A stretch of DNA of 64,000 nt from Thiohalocapsa sp963704155 (GCA_963704155.1 CAVPHF010000032.1:186001-250000); one strand, 5' to 3'. Shown: positions 24,358 through 32,930, counted from the first letter of the stretch. Notes: generated from the sequence alone by a model not told the origin. Translations and numbers: made by a program.

Positions 24358-25402
24358 GCCGAACGCGGCGCCGATCCGGATCGGCGGTCAGGAGATTCGC
24401 GCCGGCCAGCGTCTGCGCGTCGATGTCCCGTTACCGAGCCTGTTCACCCAAACCAGCGTCTTTCTGCCGGTGCACGTGCTGCACGGGCGCCGCCCAGGTC
24501 CGCGGCTGTTTGTCACTGCCGCCGTGCATGGCGATGAGATCAACGGCATCGCCATCATCAGGCGGCTGCTCGCAAGCCCTCAGCTCAAGAGCCTGCGTGG
24601 AACACTGCTGGCGGTACCCGTGGTCAACGTCTACGGTTTCGTGCGCCACTCGCGTTATTTGCCGGATCGTCGAGACCTCAACCGCAGCTTTCCAGGCTCT
24701 GGCAGCGGTTCACTGGCCAGCCGTTTGGCGGCCGCCTTAATGACGGAGGTCGTCGCCGACAGCGATATCGGCATCGATCTGCACACAGGCGCAGCGCACC
24801 GCGAGAACCTGCCGCAGATCCGCGCTCAGCTCGACGAGCCGGGCGTCTTGGCCCTTGCGCGCGCGTTCGGCGCACCGGTCATGGTCAATGCCGACCTGCG
24901 TGACGGGTCGCTGCGCGGGGAGGCCGCGGCCGAGGGTGTGCCGGTGCTGGTGTATGAGGCCGGTGAAGCGCTGCGCTTCGACGAGTTGTCGATTCGCGCC
25001 GGCATACGCGGGGTGCTGGCCGTGATGCGCCATATCGGCATGATTCGAGACGGCGCGCGACGCCATCGGCACTATACACACCGGCCGGTTGTCGCGCGCT
25101 CCACCATGTGGGCGCGCGCGCATCAGAGCGGTATGCTGCGCTTTCTGACGCCGCTCGGGGCGCAAGTGCAGAAGGGCGAACGCCTTGCCGTCGTGGCCGA
25201 CCCGTTCGGCAACGGCGAGGACCCGGTGCTGTCACCGTCCAGCGGCATCGTCATCGGCCGCGTTAATCTGCCGCTGGTTACAGAAGGTGAGGCGCTGTTC
25301 CACATCGCCCGCTTCGGCCAGTCCGACGTTGCTGCCGAGACCGTCGAGCGATTTCAAAGCGTAATGGAGCCGGAGGACGACCTCTCCGAGCCGCTGGATT
25401 GA
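24344..25402 (+). CDS. Succinylglutamate desuccinylase/aspartoacylase family hydrolase
   Basis: 352 aa if translation starts at GTG 24344, inside the end of rimK. Zinc ligands and substrate residues of the M14-like AstE/AspA family are present: HGDE at 62-65, DLNRSFPG at 111-118, and His147 in GIDLHTGA. The second domain (about 250-330) is the beta-barrel with VLSPSSGIVIGRVNLPLV. Family members remove an acyl group from an amino acid or peptide. The overlapping position next to rimK suggests it acts on glutamylated or acylated products, but the substrate cannot be derived from the sequence. A TTG at 24323 is an alternative start. Confidence 0.85.
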   Translation: MARAEPNAAPIRIGGQEIRAGQRLRVDVPLPSLFTQTSVFLPVHVLHGRRPGPRLFVTAAVHGDEINGIAIIRRLLASPQLKSLRGTLLAVPVVNVYGFVRHSRYLPDRRDLNRSFPGSGSGSLASRLAAALMTEVVADSDIGIDLHTGAAHRENLPQIRAQLDEPGVLALARAFGAPVMVNADLRDGSLRGEAAAEGVPVLVYEAGEALRFDELSIRAGIRGVLAVMRHIGMIRDGARRHRHYTHRPVVARSTMWARAHQSGMLRFLTPLGAQVQKGERLAVVADPFGNGEDPVLSPSSGIVIGRVNLPLVTEGEALFHIARFGQSDVAAETVERFQSVMEPEDDLSEPLD

Positions 25403-25648
25403 TCGGACCGGTCACATGGCGCGGCCAATGCCCGTGCCGCGGGTACGGCAGTAGCAGCACGCAATGCGCCAGATTTAGAAGGGTGCGGGATCGATGTCAT
25501 CGATCCAGGGCGTGCTGCATGACGACGGAGGTCGCCATGCGGCTTGTGGGTCGAGCGCGCGGGAGGCCGAAGGCCATGCGTTAGCGCTGAAACCCAGCCG
25601 CGCCAGTTTGGCGCGGACGAGGCGCCAATGCGTGCGAGAAGTGAAATT

Positions 25649-25722
25649 TGGCTGGGGGACTAGGATTCGAACCTAGGTTGACGGAGTCAGAGTCCGTAGT
25701 CCTGCCGCTAGACGATCCCCCA
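25649..25722 (-). tRNA. tRNA-Gln (anticodon CUG)
   Basis: The minus strand gives a 74-base cloverleaf with encoded CCA. Acceptor stem TGGGGGA/TCCCCCA has the U1-A72 pair typical of glutamine tRNAs and discriminator G73. The anticodon stem ACGGA/TCCGT carries the loop CTCTGAC, anticodon CTG. The T-arm contains GGTTCGAATCC. It lies 25 bases downstream of rpsI on the same strand, so it may be cotranscribed with rplM-rpsI. Confidence 0.95.
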
Positions 25723-25747
25723 GAAGAGACTGGCGAGGAATTCGCGA

Positions 25748-26137
25748 CTAGCGTTTCGAGAATTGCGGCCGCTTACGTGCCTTGTGCAGGCCAACCTTCT
25801 TGCGCTCGACCTCACGGGCGTCGCGGGTCAGGAACCCAGCGCGGCGCAGCGTGCTGCGAAGGTTCTCGTCGTAGTCGACCAGCGCCCGGGCGATGCCGTG
25901 GCGTATGGCGCCGGCTTGACCGGTGGTGCCGCCGCCGATGACAGTGGCCTTAACGTCGACGCGATTGCCCATTTCGGCGGCTTCCAGCGCTTGCCGAACG
26001 ACCATGCGCGCGGTCTCGCGACCGAAGAATGTGTCCAGTGTGCGGCCGTTGACAGTGATCTCACCGCTGCCGGTGCTCAGGAACACGCGTGCCGAGGCGC
26101 TCTTGCGTCGTCCGGTGGCGTAATGCTGTTGCGACAT
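25748..26137 (-). CDS. rpsI: 30S ribosomal protein S9
   Basis: 129 aa. Starts MSQQHYATGRRKSASARVFL and ends in the invariant basic tail KKVGLHKARKRPQFSKR, which reaches the ribosomal P site. The block GGGTTGQAGAIRHGIARALV is diagnostic. It is the second gene of the rplM-rpsI operon, 96 bases after rplM. The stop is TAG, useful evidence that amber is a normal stop codon in this genome. Confidence 0.98.
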   Translation of the reverse strand: MSQQHYATGRRKSASARVFLSTGSGEITVNGRTLDTFFGRETARMVVRQALEAAEMGNRVDVKATVIGGGTTGQAGAIRHGIARALVDYDENLRSTLRRAGFLTRDAREVERKKVGLHKARKRPQFSKR

Positions 26138-26233
26138 CTTCGCTGTCCGTTATCTCGTAGCTGTTTATTGATGCTCGATCGTCACGCCAGCGCTTGGCGC
26201 TGGTGCGGCGATCGCTGAATGACCTTGGGCTCT

Positions 26234-26662
26234 TCAGACCTCGAGAGTCTGCGGCTGCTGTGCCTCGTGGCGGTGTGCAGGGCCGGCGTAGACCTTAAGC
26301 TTGCGGAACATCGCGCGGCCGAGCGGGTTGCGCGGCAGCATGCCCTTGACGGCGATCTCGATGACGCGCTCCGGATGCTCGTGGAGCATATCGGCCAGGT
26401 TCTTCGAACGCAGATTGCCGATGTACCCGGTATGGCGGTAGTACATCTTGTCCTCGAGCTTGTTGCCCGTGACCCGTATTTTCTCGGCATTGACCACGAC
26501 CATATAGTCGCCGGTGTCGACGTGCGGCGTGTACTGCGGCTTGTGCTTGCCGCGCAGACGGCGCGCGAGTTCCGTCGCGAGGCGCCCAAGGGTCTTGCCC
26601 TCCGCGTCGACCACATACCAGGCGCGGCGCACTTCCGCGGGCTTTGCGCTCTCTGTCATCAT
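26234..26662 (-). CDS. rplM: 50S ribosomal protein L13
   Basis: 142 aa from ATG 26662 (ATG 26659 is an adjacent alternative), with GGAG about 12 bases upstream. Diagnostic blocks include WYVVDAEGKTLGRLATELAR, HVDTGDYMVVVNAEKIRVTG and AVKGMLPRNPLGRAMFRKLK. L13 is an early assembly protein of the large subunit. It precedes rpsI in the standard operon. The open frame extends upstream to 26815, but that part does not look like ribosomal protein and probably carries the promoter and leader. Confidence 0.97.
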   Translation of the reverse strand: MMTESAKPAEVRRAWYVVDAEGKTLGRLATELARRLRGKHKPQYTPHVDTGDYMVVVNAEKIRVTGNKLEDKMYYRHTGYIGNLRSKNLADMLHEHPERVIEIAVKGMLPRNPLGRAMFRKLKVYAGPAHRHEAQQPQTLEV

Positions 26663-26859
26663 TGTCCGTCGCTCCGGTGTTTTACAGCGCACACTGCCGA
26701 TCGAGTCGGACGTGCGGCAAGCGGGGTAGCAGCTGTTGTAGTCGCGCGAGTGCGACAGAGCCGCCGAGAAAGACCCCGAAGTGTATCTTAGGGCGTTCAC
26801 CGTCTGCAACCCCAATTAGCGGGCGAGAGCATGGGCTTCGGCCTGACCACGGCACCGAA

Positions 26860-27198
26860 TCAGTCTGGTAGCCGGAGCCGCTGCACCGGCCGGCCTGCGA
26901 TCAGATGCTCCTGCAGGATCTCCTCGAGATCTTCGCTGTCGACGTAGGTGTACCAGACGCCCTCGGGGTAGACGACGGCGACCGGGCCTTCGGTGCAACG
27001 GTCGAGGCAGCCGGCCGTGTTGATGCGTACGCCGCCCTTGCCGGTCAGGCCAAGCTCCTTCGTGCGACCTTTCAGGAAATCGCGCGACGCCTTCGCGTTG
27101 CATTGCGCGCAGCACTGGCTGCCGTCCTCGCGCAGGTTGGTGCACATAAAGACGTGGTGTCTGAAGAACGGCGGCGAATCGGTCGAAGAGTCGGTCAC
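26860..27198 (-). CDS. Thioredoxin-like [2Fe-2S] ferredoxin
   Basis: 112 aa from GTG 27198, preceded by GAGGTG at good spacing. The cysteine pattern Cys19 (HVFMCTNLRE), Cys29/30/33 (QCCAQC) and Cys64/Cys68 (GCLDRC) matches stand-alone ferredoxins of the thioredoxin-fold class, where four of the cysteines hold a [2Fe-2S] cluster. The segment GPVAVVYPEGVWYTYVDSED is also characteristic. Role: cytoplasmic electron carrier. It is transcribed divergently from the GlcF-like iron-sulfur protein gene, with about 150 bases between, so the two may share regulation. Confidence 0.88.
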   Translation of the reverse strand: MTDSSTDSPPFFRHHVFMCTNLREDGSQCCAQCNAKASRDFLKGRTKELGLTGKGGVRINTAGCLDRCTEGPVAVVYPEGVWYTYVDSEDLEEILQEHLIAGRPVQRLRLPD

Positions 27199-27351
27199 GG
27201 GGTCACCTCGCGGCTGCTGTGTCGTTGTAAGCCGAATCTGCCCGAAACCTTTAGTTCCGAGCACCTTGTTCGAAACCTGCGCTTTGCGTTCGATGCGATC
27301 GATCGCGCATCATTCCGCTCCGGCTCCATTCCTGAGGACGATAGCGCGATT

Positions 27352-28641
27352 TTGCAGTACCCAGACCCGCACCCAGAGCAGCATCTAGAGCAACACTCAG
27401 ACCTGTTGCGGTTGGCCGATCAGTGCGTCAAGTGCGGATTCTGCCTGCCCCATTGTCCCACTTTTCAGTTGCGGCGTGACGAGGCCGAGTCTCCGCGCGG
27501 GCGGATCTCGCTGATTCAGGGCCTGCTGTCCAATAACATCGTCGGCGGCGCCCGATTGGACGCGCATCTGAGCAGTTGCCTGCTTTGTCGCGCCTGTGAG
27601 CCCGCGTGCCCATCTCTGGTCGAGTACGGCAGGCTGATGGACGGTGCGCGCGCCGTGCGGGTCGCCCGGCTCGCGCCCTGGCGTCGTGGTTTGCGGCGCG
27701 GCCTGTTGGGTCTCATCAGCGATCCGCGTTCGGCCCGGCCCTTGGCCTGGTTGGCGGGCCTCTACCGCCGGCTTCGGCTGCCGCGGGTCGCTGCCGCCTT
27801 GGGTCTGTTGCGGCGGCCGCGACTTGCGGTGATGGATGCCCTTGCGCGTCAGTTGCGGCCGCCGCCGCGGCGCATCGAGCTGCTGGCGCGCGCCGAGCCA
27901 CTTGATCCGTGCGCTGCTGACGAGCCGGTATCGAGCGCGAGCGATCCGCCGATCGGTTTTTTTCTCGGCTGCGTCGCCCGGTCGCTGCAGCCGGACGCGA
28001 TCACGGCCGCGCTCTCCGTGCTGCAACGGCTAGGGGTCGCGGTGGACGTGCCGGAGGGTCAGGCCTGTTGCGGCGCCATGTATCGGCACAACGGTTTCCC
28101 CGCCTCGTCCGAGCGATTGCTCGCGCGCAACAAGGCGGTGTTCGGCGATGGCACCGTGGTAGGACTTGCCAGCGCCTGTGTCGCGGAACTCAAGCCGGTG
28201 CTTGCCGCCGTCGAACTCTGCCGCTTCCTCGTTGACGCCACTTGGCCGGCGCACGTCCGGCTCGAACCGCTGACGGAGACGGTAGTGGTGCATGAGCCCT
28301 GCTCGCACCGCAACCAGCTGCGTGATGCGCGGTCGGTTTATGACCTGCTTGCGCGCATCCCGTGTCTGCGCGTCGAACCCATGGCCGGCAATGCATTCTG
28401 CTGCGGTGCCGCCGGCACCTACCTGTTGGAGCAGCCCGAGACCGCGCGGGCGCTGGCCGCGGACAAGGTGCGCGACCTGCTGTCGCGCCCGCCCGAACGG
28501 CTTCCGCGCTGGCTGGTGACCACAAACACTGGCTGTGCTGCGCATCTGGCGGCCCGGCTGCGGGCAGCCGGTCTTGACATCGAGGTCGTTCATCCGGTGC
28601 AGCTGATCGCCCGTCAACTCGACAGAGCAGTTGGTGGCTAG
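27352..28641 (+). CDS. GlcF-like iron-sulfur oxidoreductase subunit
   Basis: About 429 aa if translation starts at TTG 27352; no ATG occurs near the first conserved block, so the start is uncertain. Two [4Fe-4S] motifs at the N-terminus read CVKCGFCLPHCP and CLLCRACEPACP, followed by two cysteine-rich CCG domains (FFLGCVARS with QACCGAMYRHNG, and VVVHEPCSHRNQL with NAFCCGAAGTYLLEQ). This is the layout of the glycolate oxidase subunit GlcF. The flavoprotein subunits GlcD and GlcE are not adjacent, so the electron donor is unknown. It may serve another 2-hydroxyacid dehydrogenase or work with the ferredoxin encoded divergently. Confidence 0.82.
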   Translation: MQYPDPHPEQHLEQHSDLLRLADQCVKCGFCLPHCPTFQLRRDEAESPRGRISLIQGLLSNNIVGGARLDAHLSSCLLCRACEPACPSLVEYGRLMDGARAVRVARLAPWRRGLRRGLLGLISDPRSARPLAWLAGLYRRLRLPRVAAALGLLRRPRLAVMDALARQLRPPPRRIELLARAEPLDPCAADEPVSSASDPPIGFFLGCVARSLQPDAITAALSVLQRLGVAVDVPEGQACCGAMYRHNGFPASSERLLARNKAVFGDGTVVGLASACVAELKPVLAAVELCRFLVDATWPAHVRLEPLTETVVVHEPCSHRNQLRDARSVYDLLARIPCLRVEPMAGNAFCCGAAGTYLLEQPETARALAADKVRDLLSRPPERLPRWLVTTNTGCAAHLAARLRAAGLDIEVVHPVQLIARQLDRAVGG

Positions 28642-28826
28642 TGTGGGCGTGCTCGCTGCCGTGGTGGCCCTCGCCAAGGCTTGGTCCATAGCCTGCTCAA
28701 CCCAATATCTTTCACCAATGCCACCATGACGCGAGCGAAATTACCCTACCTGCTTCGCCTCGAAACTGGTCTCATATCGAGTCATACTAGTGTGCATGCT
28801 GTCTAGCCCTTGGCCCCTGAAAGAAC

Positions 28827-29471
28827 ATGTCCGAACGCCACTACACCGCCTTCGATCAGGTCTTGGTCAATTTCGATCAGGCAATACGTACCTTGTTTGG
28901 CCGTCCGAAGGTGACGGAGCGGCGTAATCCGGCGGAACTGTATACGGACGTGGACCTAAACGATGACGAGCGCCGACATATCGGACGTCTGATGCGCGTG
29001 AATCACACCGGCGAGGTCTGCGCGCAAGCCCTGTATCAGGGGCAGGCACTTACGGCACGCAATGCGTCGGTGCGCGAGGGCCTGGAGCGCTCGGCGCGCG
29101 AGGAGAATGATCATCTCGCCTGGTGTGAACAGCGTATCGACGAGCTTGGCGGGCGCAAGAGCCTGCTGAATCCGCTCTGGTATGCCGGCTCCTTCGCGAT
29201 GGGTGCCGCCGCCGGCATCGCCGGCGACAAGTGGAGTCTGGGGTTCGTTGTCGAGACCGAGCGCCAGGTGGAGAACCACCTGGAGGACCACATCGCCCAA
29301 GTGCCCGCGGACGATCAGCGCACGCGCGCGATCCTGGAGCAGATGCAAGCGGATGAGGCGCACCATGCCGAGGTTGCAGGTGCGGCCGGCGGCGCCGAGC
29401 TGCCGCAGCCGGTCAAGCTGGCGATGAAGGCGGTCTCTAAGGTGATGACGCGCGGGGTGTATTGGGTTTGA
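28827..29471 (+). CDS. coq7: Demethoxyubiquinone hydroxylase Coq7
   Basis: 214 aa, the length of proteobacterial Coq7/UbiF-replacing hydroxylases. The di-iron carboxylate ligands lie in MRVNHTGEVCAQ, REENDHLAWCEQR, ETERQVENHLEDH and MQADEAHHAEV. It adds the C6 hydroxyl in the penultimate step of ubiquinone synthesis, an O2-dependent reaction at the inner membrane. Start MSERHYTAFDQVLVNFDQAI is typical, with GAAAG upstream. Its neighbour on the opposite strand is the speD remnant, the arrangement I recall from Pseudomonas where speD and coq7 are adjacent. Confidence 0.95.
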   Translation: MSERHYTAFDQVLVNFDQAIRTLFGRPKVTERRNPAELYTDVDLNDDERRHIGRLMRVNHTGEVCAQALYQGQALTARNASVREGLERSAREENDHLAWCEQRIDELGGRKSLLNPLWYAGSFAMGAAAGIAGDKWSLGFVVETERQVENHLEDHIAQVPADDQRTRAILEQMQADEAHHAEVAGAAGGAELPQPVKLAMKAVSKVMTRGVYWV

Positions 29472-29505
29472 GGTTTGAGGGGCTAGGCGGCGGCCGCGAT
29501 GGTCG

Positions 29506-29710
29506 CTACTTGCCCTCTCTCCAATCCATAACCGCGATGGCGCGGCCCAGGTTGCGCCCGTAGAAGATCTCCATCATTTCCTGCCGCACCAGGCGTTGGA
29601 TGCGGCTGTAATTCGAAGCCAACAGGTCGCTGGCCTTAGATGTTTAAGCTGAGCGACTTCGTGAGGTTGTTAAACCCGTGCAGCTGCAGGCGCTTCGGCG
29701 GTGTCGGCAT
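29506..29710 (-). pseudogene. speD: speD (AdoMet decarboxylase) with large internal deletion
   Basis: From ATG 29710 the minus strand reads a near-perfect SpeD N-terminus (KRLQLHGFNNLTKSLSLNI) and then a stop at 29636-29638. Beginning at 29640 in another frame is the SpeD C-terminus (LASNYSRIQRLVRQEMMEIF then YGRNL) ending at TAG 29506. Complete SpeD has about 265 residues, so roughly 190 codons, including the region of the pyruvoyl-forming serine, are gone, and the join is out of frame. The join falls within about five bases of position 29638, where the tyrosine codon of the normal NIYD segment would be. The place between osmC/crp/trp and coq7 is the usual gammaproteobacterial speD site. Confidence 0.85.
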
Positions 29711-29789
29711 GGATGCCGTGTCGGATCGAGGTTCGAGTATCCAGGGTTTCGCCGTCCGGACAGACCGCGGCTGCTGGCGAGGGGAGGTC

Positions 29790-29910
29790 AGCGATTTCGG
29801 TCAAATCTCATCGCAGCTGACTTGCCTTAATTTGGTGCCAGCCGGGGGCGCTCGTCAACAGGCGCGCGCTACGCCGACGCCGCTGCTTTTTCAAGCCGGC
29901 GTTGTCTTTG
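29790..29910 (+). repeat. Degenerate copy of the palindromic repeat at 43161
   Basis: The first 41 bases (from GCGATTTCGGTCAAATCTCA to about 29830) match the left end of the element at 43161 at roughly 34 positions. Around 29893 the string TCAAGCCGGCGTTGTCT again resembles that element near its right side (TCAATCCGGCGTTATCT). The right terminal repeat is not preserved. It is intergenic, between the speD remnant and the DUF885 gene. No gene is visible within it. Confidence 0.5.
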
Positions 29911-29966
29911 AACATGGCCTGCGTCCGCACTGGCGCCCGCTTTCTCGGGTCAGTTTGCGCGTCCCG

Positions 29967-31589
29967 TTAGGCATCAGGTCGCTCCTTTGGCCGAGCGCTC
30001 AGGGGCTCGGTTATTTCTGCCCCAAGGATGCGATCCCAAGCCGCATCGCCCAAGGTTCTTCGCAGAACCAAGGGCAGCGGAATGGCTCCCAAGCCAATCA
30101 GTTGGTCATGTAGTGCGCGAGTTGAAGCTGTATCGAATTCGGCCGCCGCGGCTTCGATCAGGCGCCAGCCAAGCACCGCGGCGAGTGCATCCCCCGGTGT
30201 CCGTGTAATCTGCGCTAGCTGATCCTGGGCGCGCTCTGGGTTGGGCTCCATGCGCTGTAAGCGCAGCATTGCCTGGTCGAGGTTGATGGTCCCGCAGTGC
30301 AGTTCGAGGTCGAGTCGCGCGAGCGTAATGGCGTTCCGACGCCGTTGCAGCGCGGCCAGACGCTCATTCGGCTCGGCCTCTGTCGAGTCGAACAGCAGCC
30401 GCTCAATGTACAGCGACCAACCGCTCGTGAGGCTGCTGCCGCCGGCCAGCCGGCGCGGCAGCGCACGTGCAGCCATGCCGCCGGAGAATGCCATTGCGTG
30501 CGCACCGCCCCAGCCCAAGCGCACACAGAGCAGGCGTATTTCGGCGCGGTTGATTGCTGCGCCGCTGTTGTCGGTGTCGTCTGGGACATAAAGGATGCCC
30601 TCGCCGTTCATCAGGTCCGGCACATAGTCGATCGGGTCACCGTAGGCTTGTCGAGCAGGGGGTCCGACGGCGATGCGGAGCGGCGCCGTCGGCAGCGTCA
30701 GCAGCTCTCGTTGCTGGATGCGCGCTGCTGCATCACGGCAATCGGTGCGTAGAATGTCGACGAGGGCGCTCTGGCCGTTGTCGGGCGGTCTGTCCGGCGC
30801 GGTATCGGGCGCGGCTGCCGCCAGTGCGAGGTCACATTGCCCTGCCAACTTGTCGAGCAAGGGCACGCAGGCGCTGGGCTCGACCCCGAGCAGGTGCCGA
30901 TGGCGCAAACGAAATCGCAGGTGTGCCTCGCCGCAGCCGGGGTTGCCTGCCGCCCGCGGGGCGATATCGCGCCGCAGCGCGCCCGCGTACTGCGCGAGCG
31001 CCTCGCCGGCCGCCTCGGCCTGCGTCTCCAGCTCGACGTGGCCGTGACAGTGCGTGCGCAGCCAGCGGCTGCGCACGAGCGCGCGCAGATAGCAACGGCC
31101 GTCGTCGGCGGCGACGATGGCGCTCCTGACCAGCGCCGGGGGCACCAGCTCCGCCATCGGTTGCAGCTGCGCAATGGCCGAACGCAGATGATCCGGCGTG
31201 GCCGTCAACAAGGTGGACAGCGCGTCGCGCAGGCCCGGCGGGCGCAGCAGCGTTAGCCGATGGATCTCCGCGAGCGGCAGGAAGCGCAGCGGATCGCGAT
31301 GACGCCAATCGCGCTCGAGCAGTTCCCGGTGCTCGACCCTGGCCAGCGAAAACATCAGCTCCAGGTCGAGCCGCCGGCGCTCGTCCAGCGCCTGAAAGTT
31401 GATCTCTTCCAGCGCCACGATCAACGTCTCGAGCCAGCTACCGAGGGCGGCATGATCGTCGTCAGACTGCGCGGGCAACAGCTGGCCGAAGTCCTGCTGG
31501 CCGGCCTCAAGCGCCGCGTCGGGATGGAACCGGAACCAGACAGAGAAGAATTCCTGTGCCAGCTCGTCGAACGCTCCCGTCTCAGACAT
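29967..31589 (-). CDS. DUF885 family protein lacking the zinc-protease motif
   Basis: 540 aa from ATG 31589, which overlaps the end of the osmC-like gene by eight bases and begins MSETGAFDELAQEFFSVWFR. The overall layout, helical throughout with ALPRRLAGGSSLTSGWSLYI near residues 380-400, is that of DUF885 proteins, thought to be M32-like metallopeptidases. The normal HExxPGHH zinc motif should lie just before this block, but the sequence there is CVRLGWGGAHAMAFSGG, without the HExxH pattern. It therefore looks like a non-catalytic member or one under relaxed selection. No signal peptide is seen. Translational coupling with the osmC-like gene suggests a common transcript. Confidence 0.65.
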   Translation of the reverse strand: MSETGAFDELAQEFFSVWFRFHPDAALEAGQQDFGQLLPAQSDDDHAALGSWLETLIVALEEINFQALDERRRLDLELMFSLARVEHRELLERDWRHRDPLRFLPLAEIHRLTLLRPPGLRDALSTLLTATPDHLRSAIAQLQPMAELVPPALVRSAIVAADDGRCYLRALVRSRWLRTHCHGHVELETQAEAAGEALAQYAGALRRDIAPRAAGNPGCGEAHLRFRLRHRHLLGVEPSACVPLLDKLAGQCDLALAAAAPDTAPDRPPDNGQSALVDILRTDCRDAAARIQQRELLTLPTAPLRIAVGPPARQAYGDPIDYVPDLMNGEGILYVPDDTDNSGAAINRAEIRLLCVRLGWGGAHAMAFSGGMAARALPRRLAGGSSLTSGWSLYIERLLFDSTEAEPNERLAALQRRRNAITLARLDLELHCGTINLDQAMLRLQRMEPNPERAQDQLAQITRTPGDALAAVLGWRLIEAAAAEFDTASTRALHDQLIGLGAIPLPLVLRRTLGDAAWDRILGAEITEPLSARPKERPDA

Positions 31590-31998
31590 GGCGTATTTCG
31601 TAGTCATGGGTGACCGCGGCGGTGGCGCCGAGCATGATCGACGCCGAGCAATATTTCTCCGCGCTGAGTTGGATCGCACGCGCCACGTGGCGCTCGTTCA
31701 GATCATTGCCGGTGACAATGAAATGCGCATGGATACGGGTGAAGACCTTGGGGTCGGATTCAGAGCGCTCTGCCTCCAGCTCGACCACGCAATCCGTGAC
31801 CTGCTGGCGCGAGCGCCTTAGGATCAGCAGTACGTCGAACTGGGTACAACCGCCCATCCCGAGCAGCAGCATCTCCATCGGCCGCACGCCAAGATTGCGG
31901 CCGCCGAGATCGGGCGGACCGTCCATGACGACGCCGTGACCACTGCCGGATTCGCCCAACATCGCGACGCCTTCGATCCACTTGACCCTTGCTTTCAT
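31582..31998 (-). CDS. OsmC/Ohr family protein (YhfA type)
   Basis: 138 aa from ATG 31998, preceded by GAGGAGATGC, an excellent ribosome-binding site. The OsmC fold is indicated by RPMEMLLLGMGGCTQFDVLL with the first reactive cysteine in GGC and the second in AEKYCSASIML. OsmC proteins are thiol peroxidases acting on organic hydroperoxides, although the YhfA branch lacks a proven substrate. It lies divergently from crp, as osmC-like and vfr do in Pseudomonas as I recall, so the roughly 200-base gap between them probably holds promoters for both. Confidence 0.87.
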   Translation of the reverse strand: MKARVKWIEGVAMLGESGSGHGVVMDGPPDLGGRNLGVRPMEMLLLGMGGCTQFDVLLILRRSRQQVTDCVVELEAERSESDPKVFTRIHAHFIVTGNDLNERHVARAIQLSAEKYCSASIMLGATAAVTHDYEIRHV

Positions 31999-32194
31999 CG
32001 CATCTCCTCGAAGAACCGTTTCGGTGGAGGTCGCTGTCGGATGACCGCGGCTGCCGGCTTGGCGGGGCCGCCGCGACATTCAGCGTCCCATCAAGGGCTC
32101 ACGCCCGATCTTGAATAAAAGGCTACCACGGATCGACAAGCGCCAAGACATTGATAGAATCGGCGTCACAATGGACAAAATCGTGTGACCTGTC

Positions 32195-32845
32195 ATGCAG
32201 ACCTTTGCGCCTAAGCCCCAGCCGACCTGGCTCGATCCGTTCTTGAGCTTTTGCCACAACAAACAGTACGAAAAGCGCGTGGACTTCATTCGCGCGGGCG
32301 AGTCCGCCGAGACCCTGTATTATCTGGTGGAGGGCTCCGTGACCGCGATGATCGAAGATGACGAGCGGCGCGAGCTCATACTGGCTTACATCAACAAGGG
32401 CGAATTCATCGGCGAAATGGGCCTGTTCATGCCGCAACAGGCGCGATCCGTCATCGTCCGCACCCGCACACCCTGCAGGGTCGCCGAGATCAGTTATAAG
32501 CGGCTCGAGCAGTTGCTGGATCGGGAGCTACGGGAGCACGCGAAGGGCATCTTGTACGCAATTGGGCTGCAGCTTTCGTTGCGGCTGCGCCAAACCAGCC
32601 GCAAGGTCGGCGATTTGGCCTTCCTCGATGTCACCGGCCGCATCGCCGGGACCCTGCTCGAGCTTTGCCGACAACCGGATGCGATGACCCATCCAGAAGG
32701 AATGCAGATCCGAGTGACGCGACAGGATCTCGGGCGCATGGTGGGCTGTTCGCGCGAGATGGCCGGCCGCGTGTTGAAGGCGCTCGAGGAGCAAGGGCAC
32801 ATCAGCGCCAAGGGCAAGACGATCGTGGTGTTCGGCACGAGGTAG
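32195..32845 (+). CDS. crp: cAMP receptor protein CRP/Vfr
   Basis: 216 aa. The cyclic-nucleotide-binding domain has the phosphate-binding cassette GEFIGEMGLF and RSVIVRTRTPCRVAEISY; a long dimer helix follows, then the winged HTH with TRQDLGRMVGCSREMAGRVL as the DNA-reading helix region. It is a global transcription activator responding to cAMP. The length and cassette match CRP/Vfr rather than FNR, and there are no FNR-type cysteines at the N-terminus. It is divergent from the osmC-like gene and convergent with trpC. Confidence 0.93.
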   Translation: MQTFAPKPQPTWLDPFLSFCHNKQYEKRVDFIRAGESAETLYYLVEGSVTAMIEDDERRELILAYINKGEFIGEMGLFMPQQARSVIVRTRTPCRVAEISYKRLEQLLDRELREHAKGILYAIGLQLSLRLRQTSRKVGDLAFLDVTGRIAGTLLELCRQPDAMTHPEGMQIRVTRQDLGRMVGCSREMAGRVLKALEEQGHISAKGKTIVVFGTR

Positions 32846-32930
32846 CAAGTGGCGAGGGCGAGGCGCACGGGTCTCTGGACAAGCGCCAGTCTCTTAACTC
32901 TGACCGCGCGAAATTCCTCTGCGCCGCCTT

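Noticed and set aside
26905..27351. Long N-terminal extension of the GlcF-like protein
   Set aside because: The open frame overlaps the divergent ferredoxin gene and lacks any protein-like character before about 27350; the family begins close to the first cluster motif.
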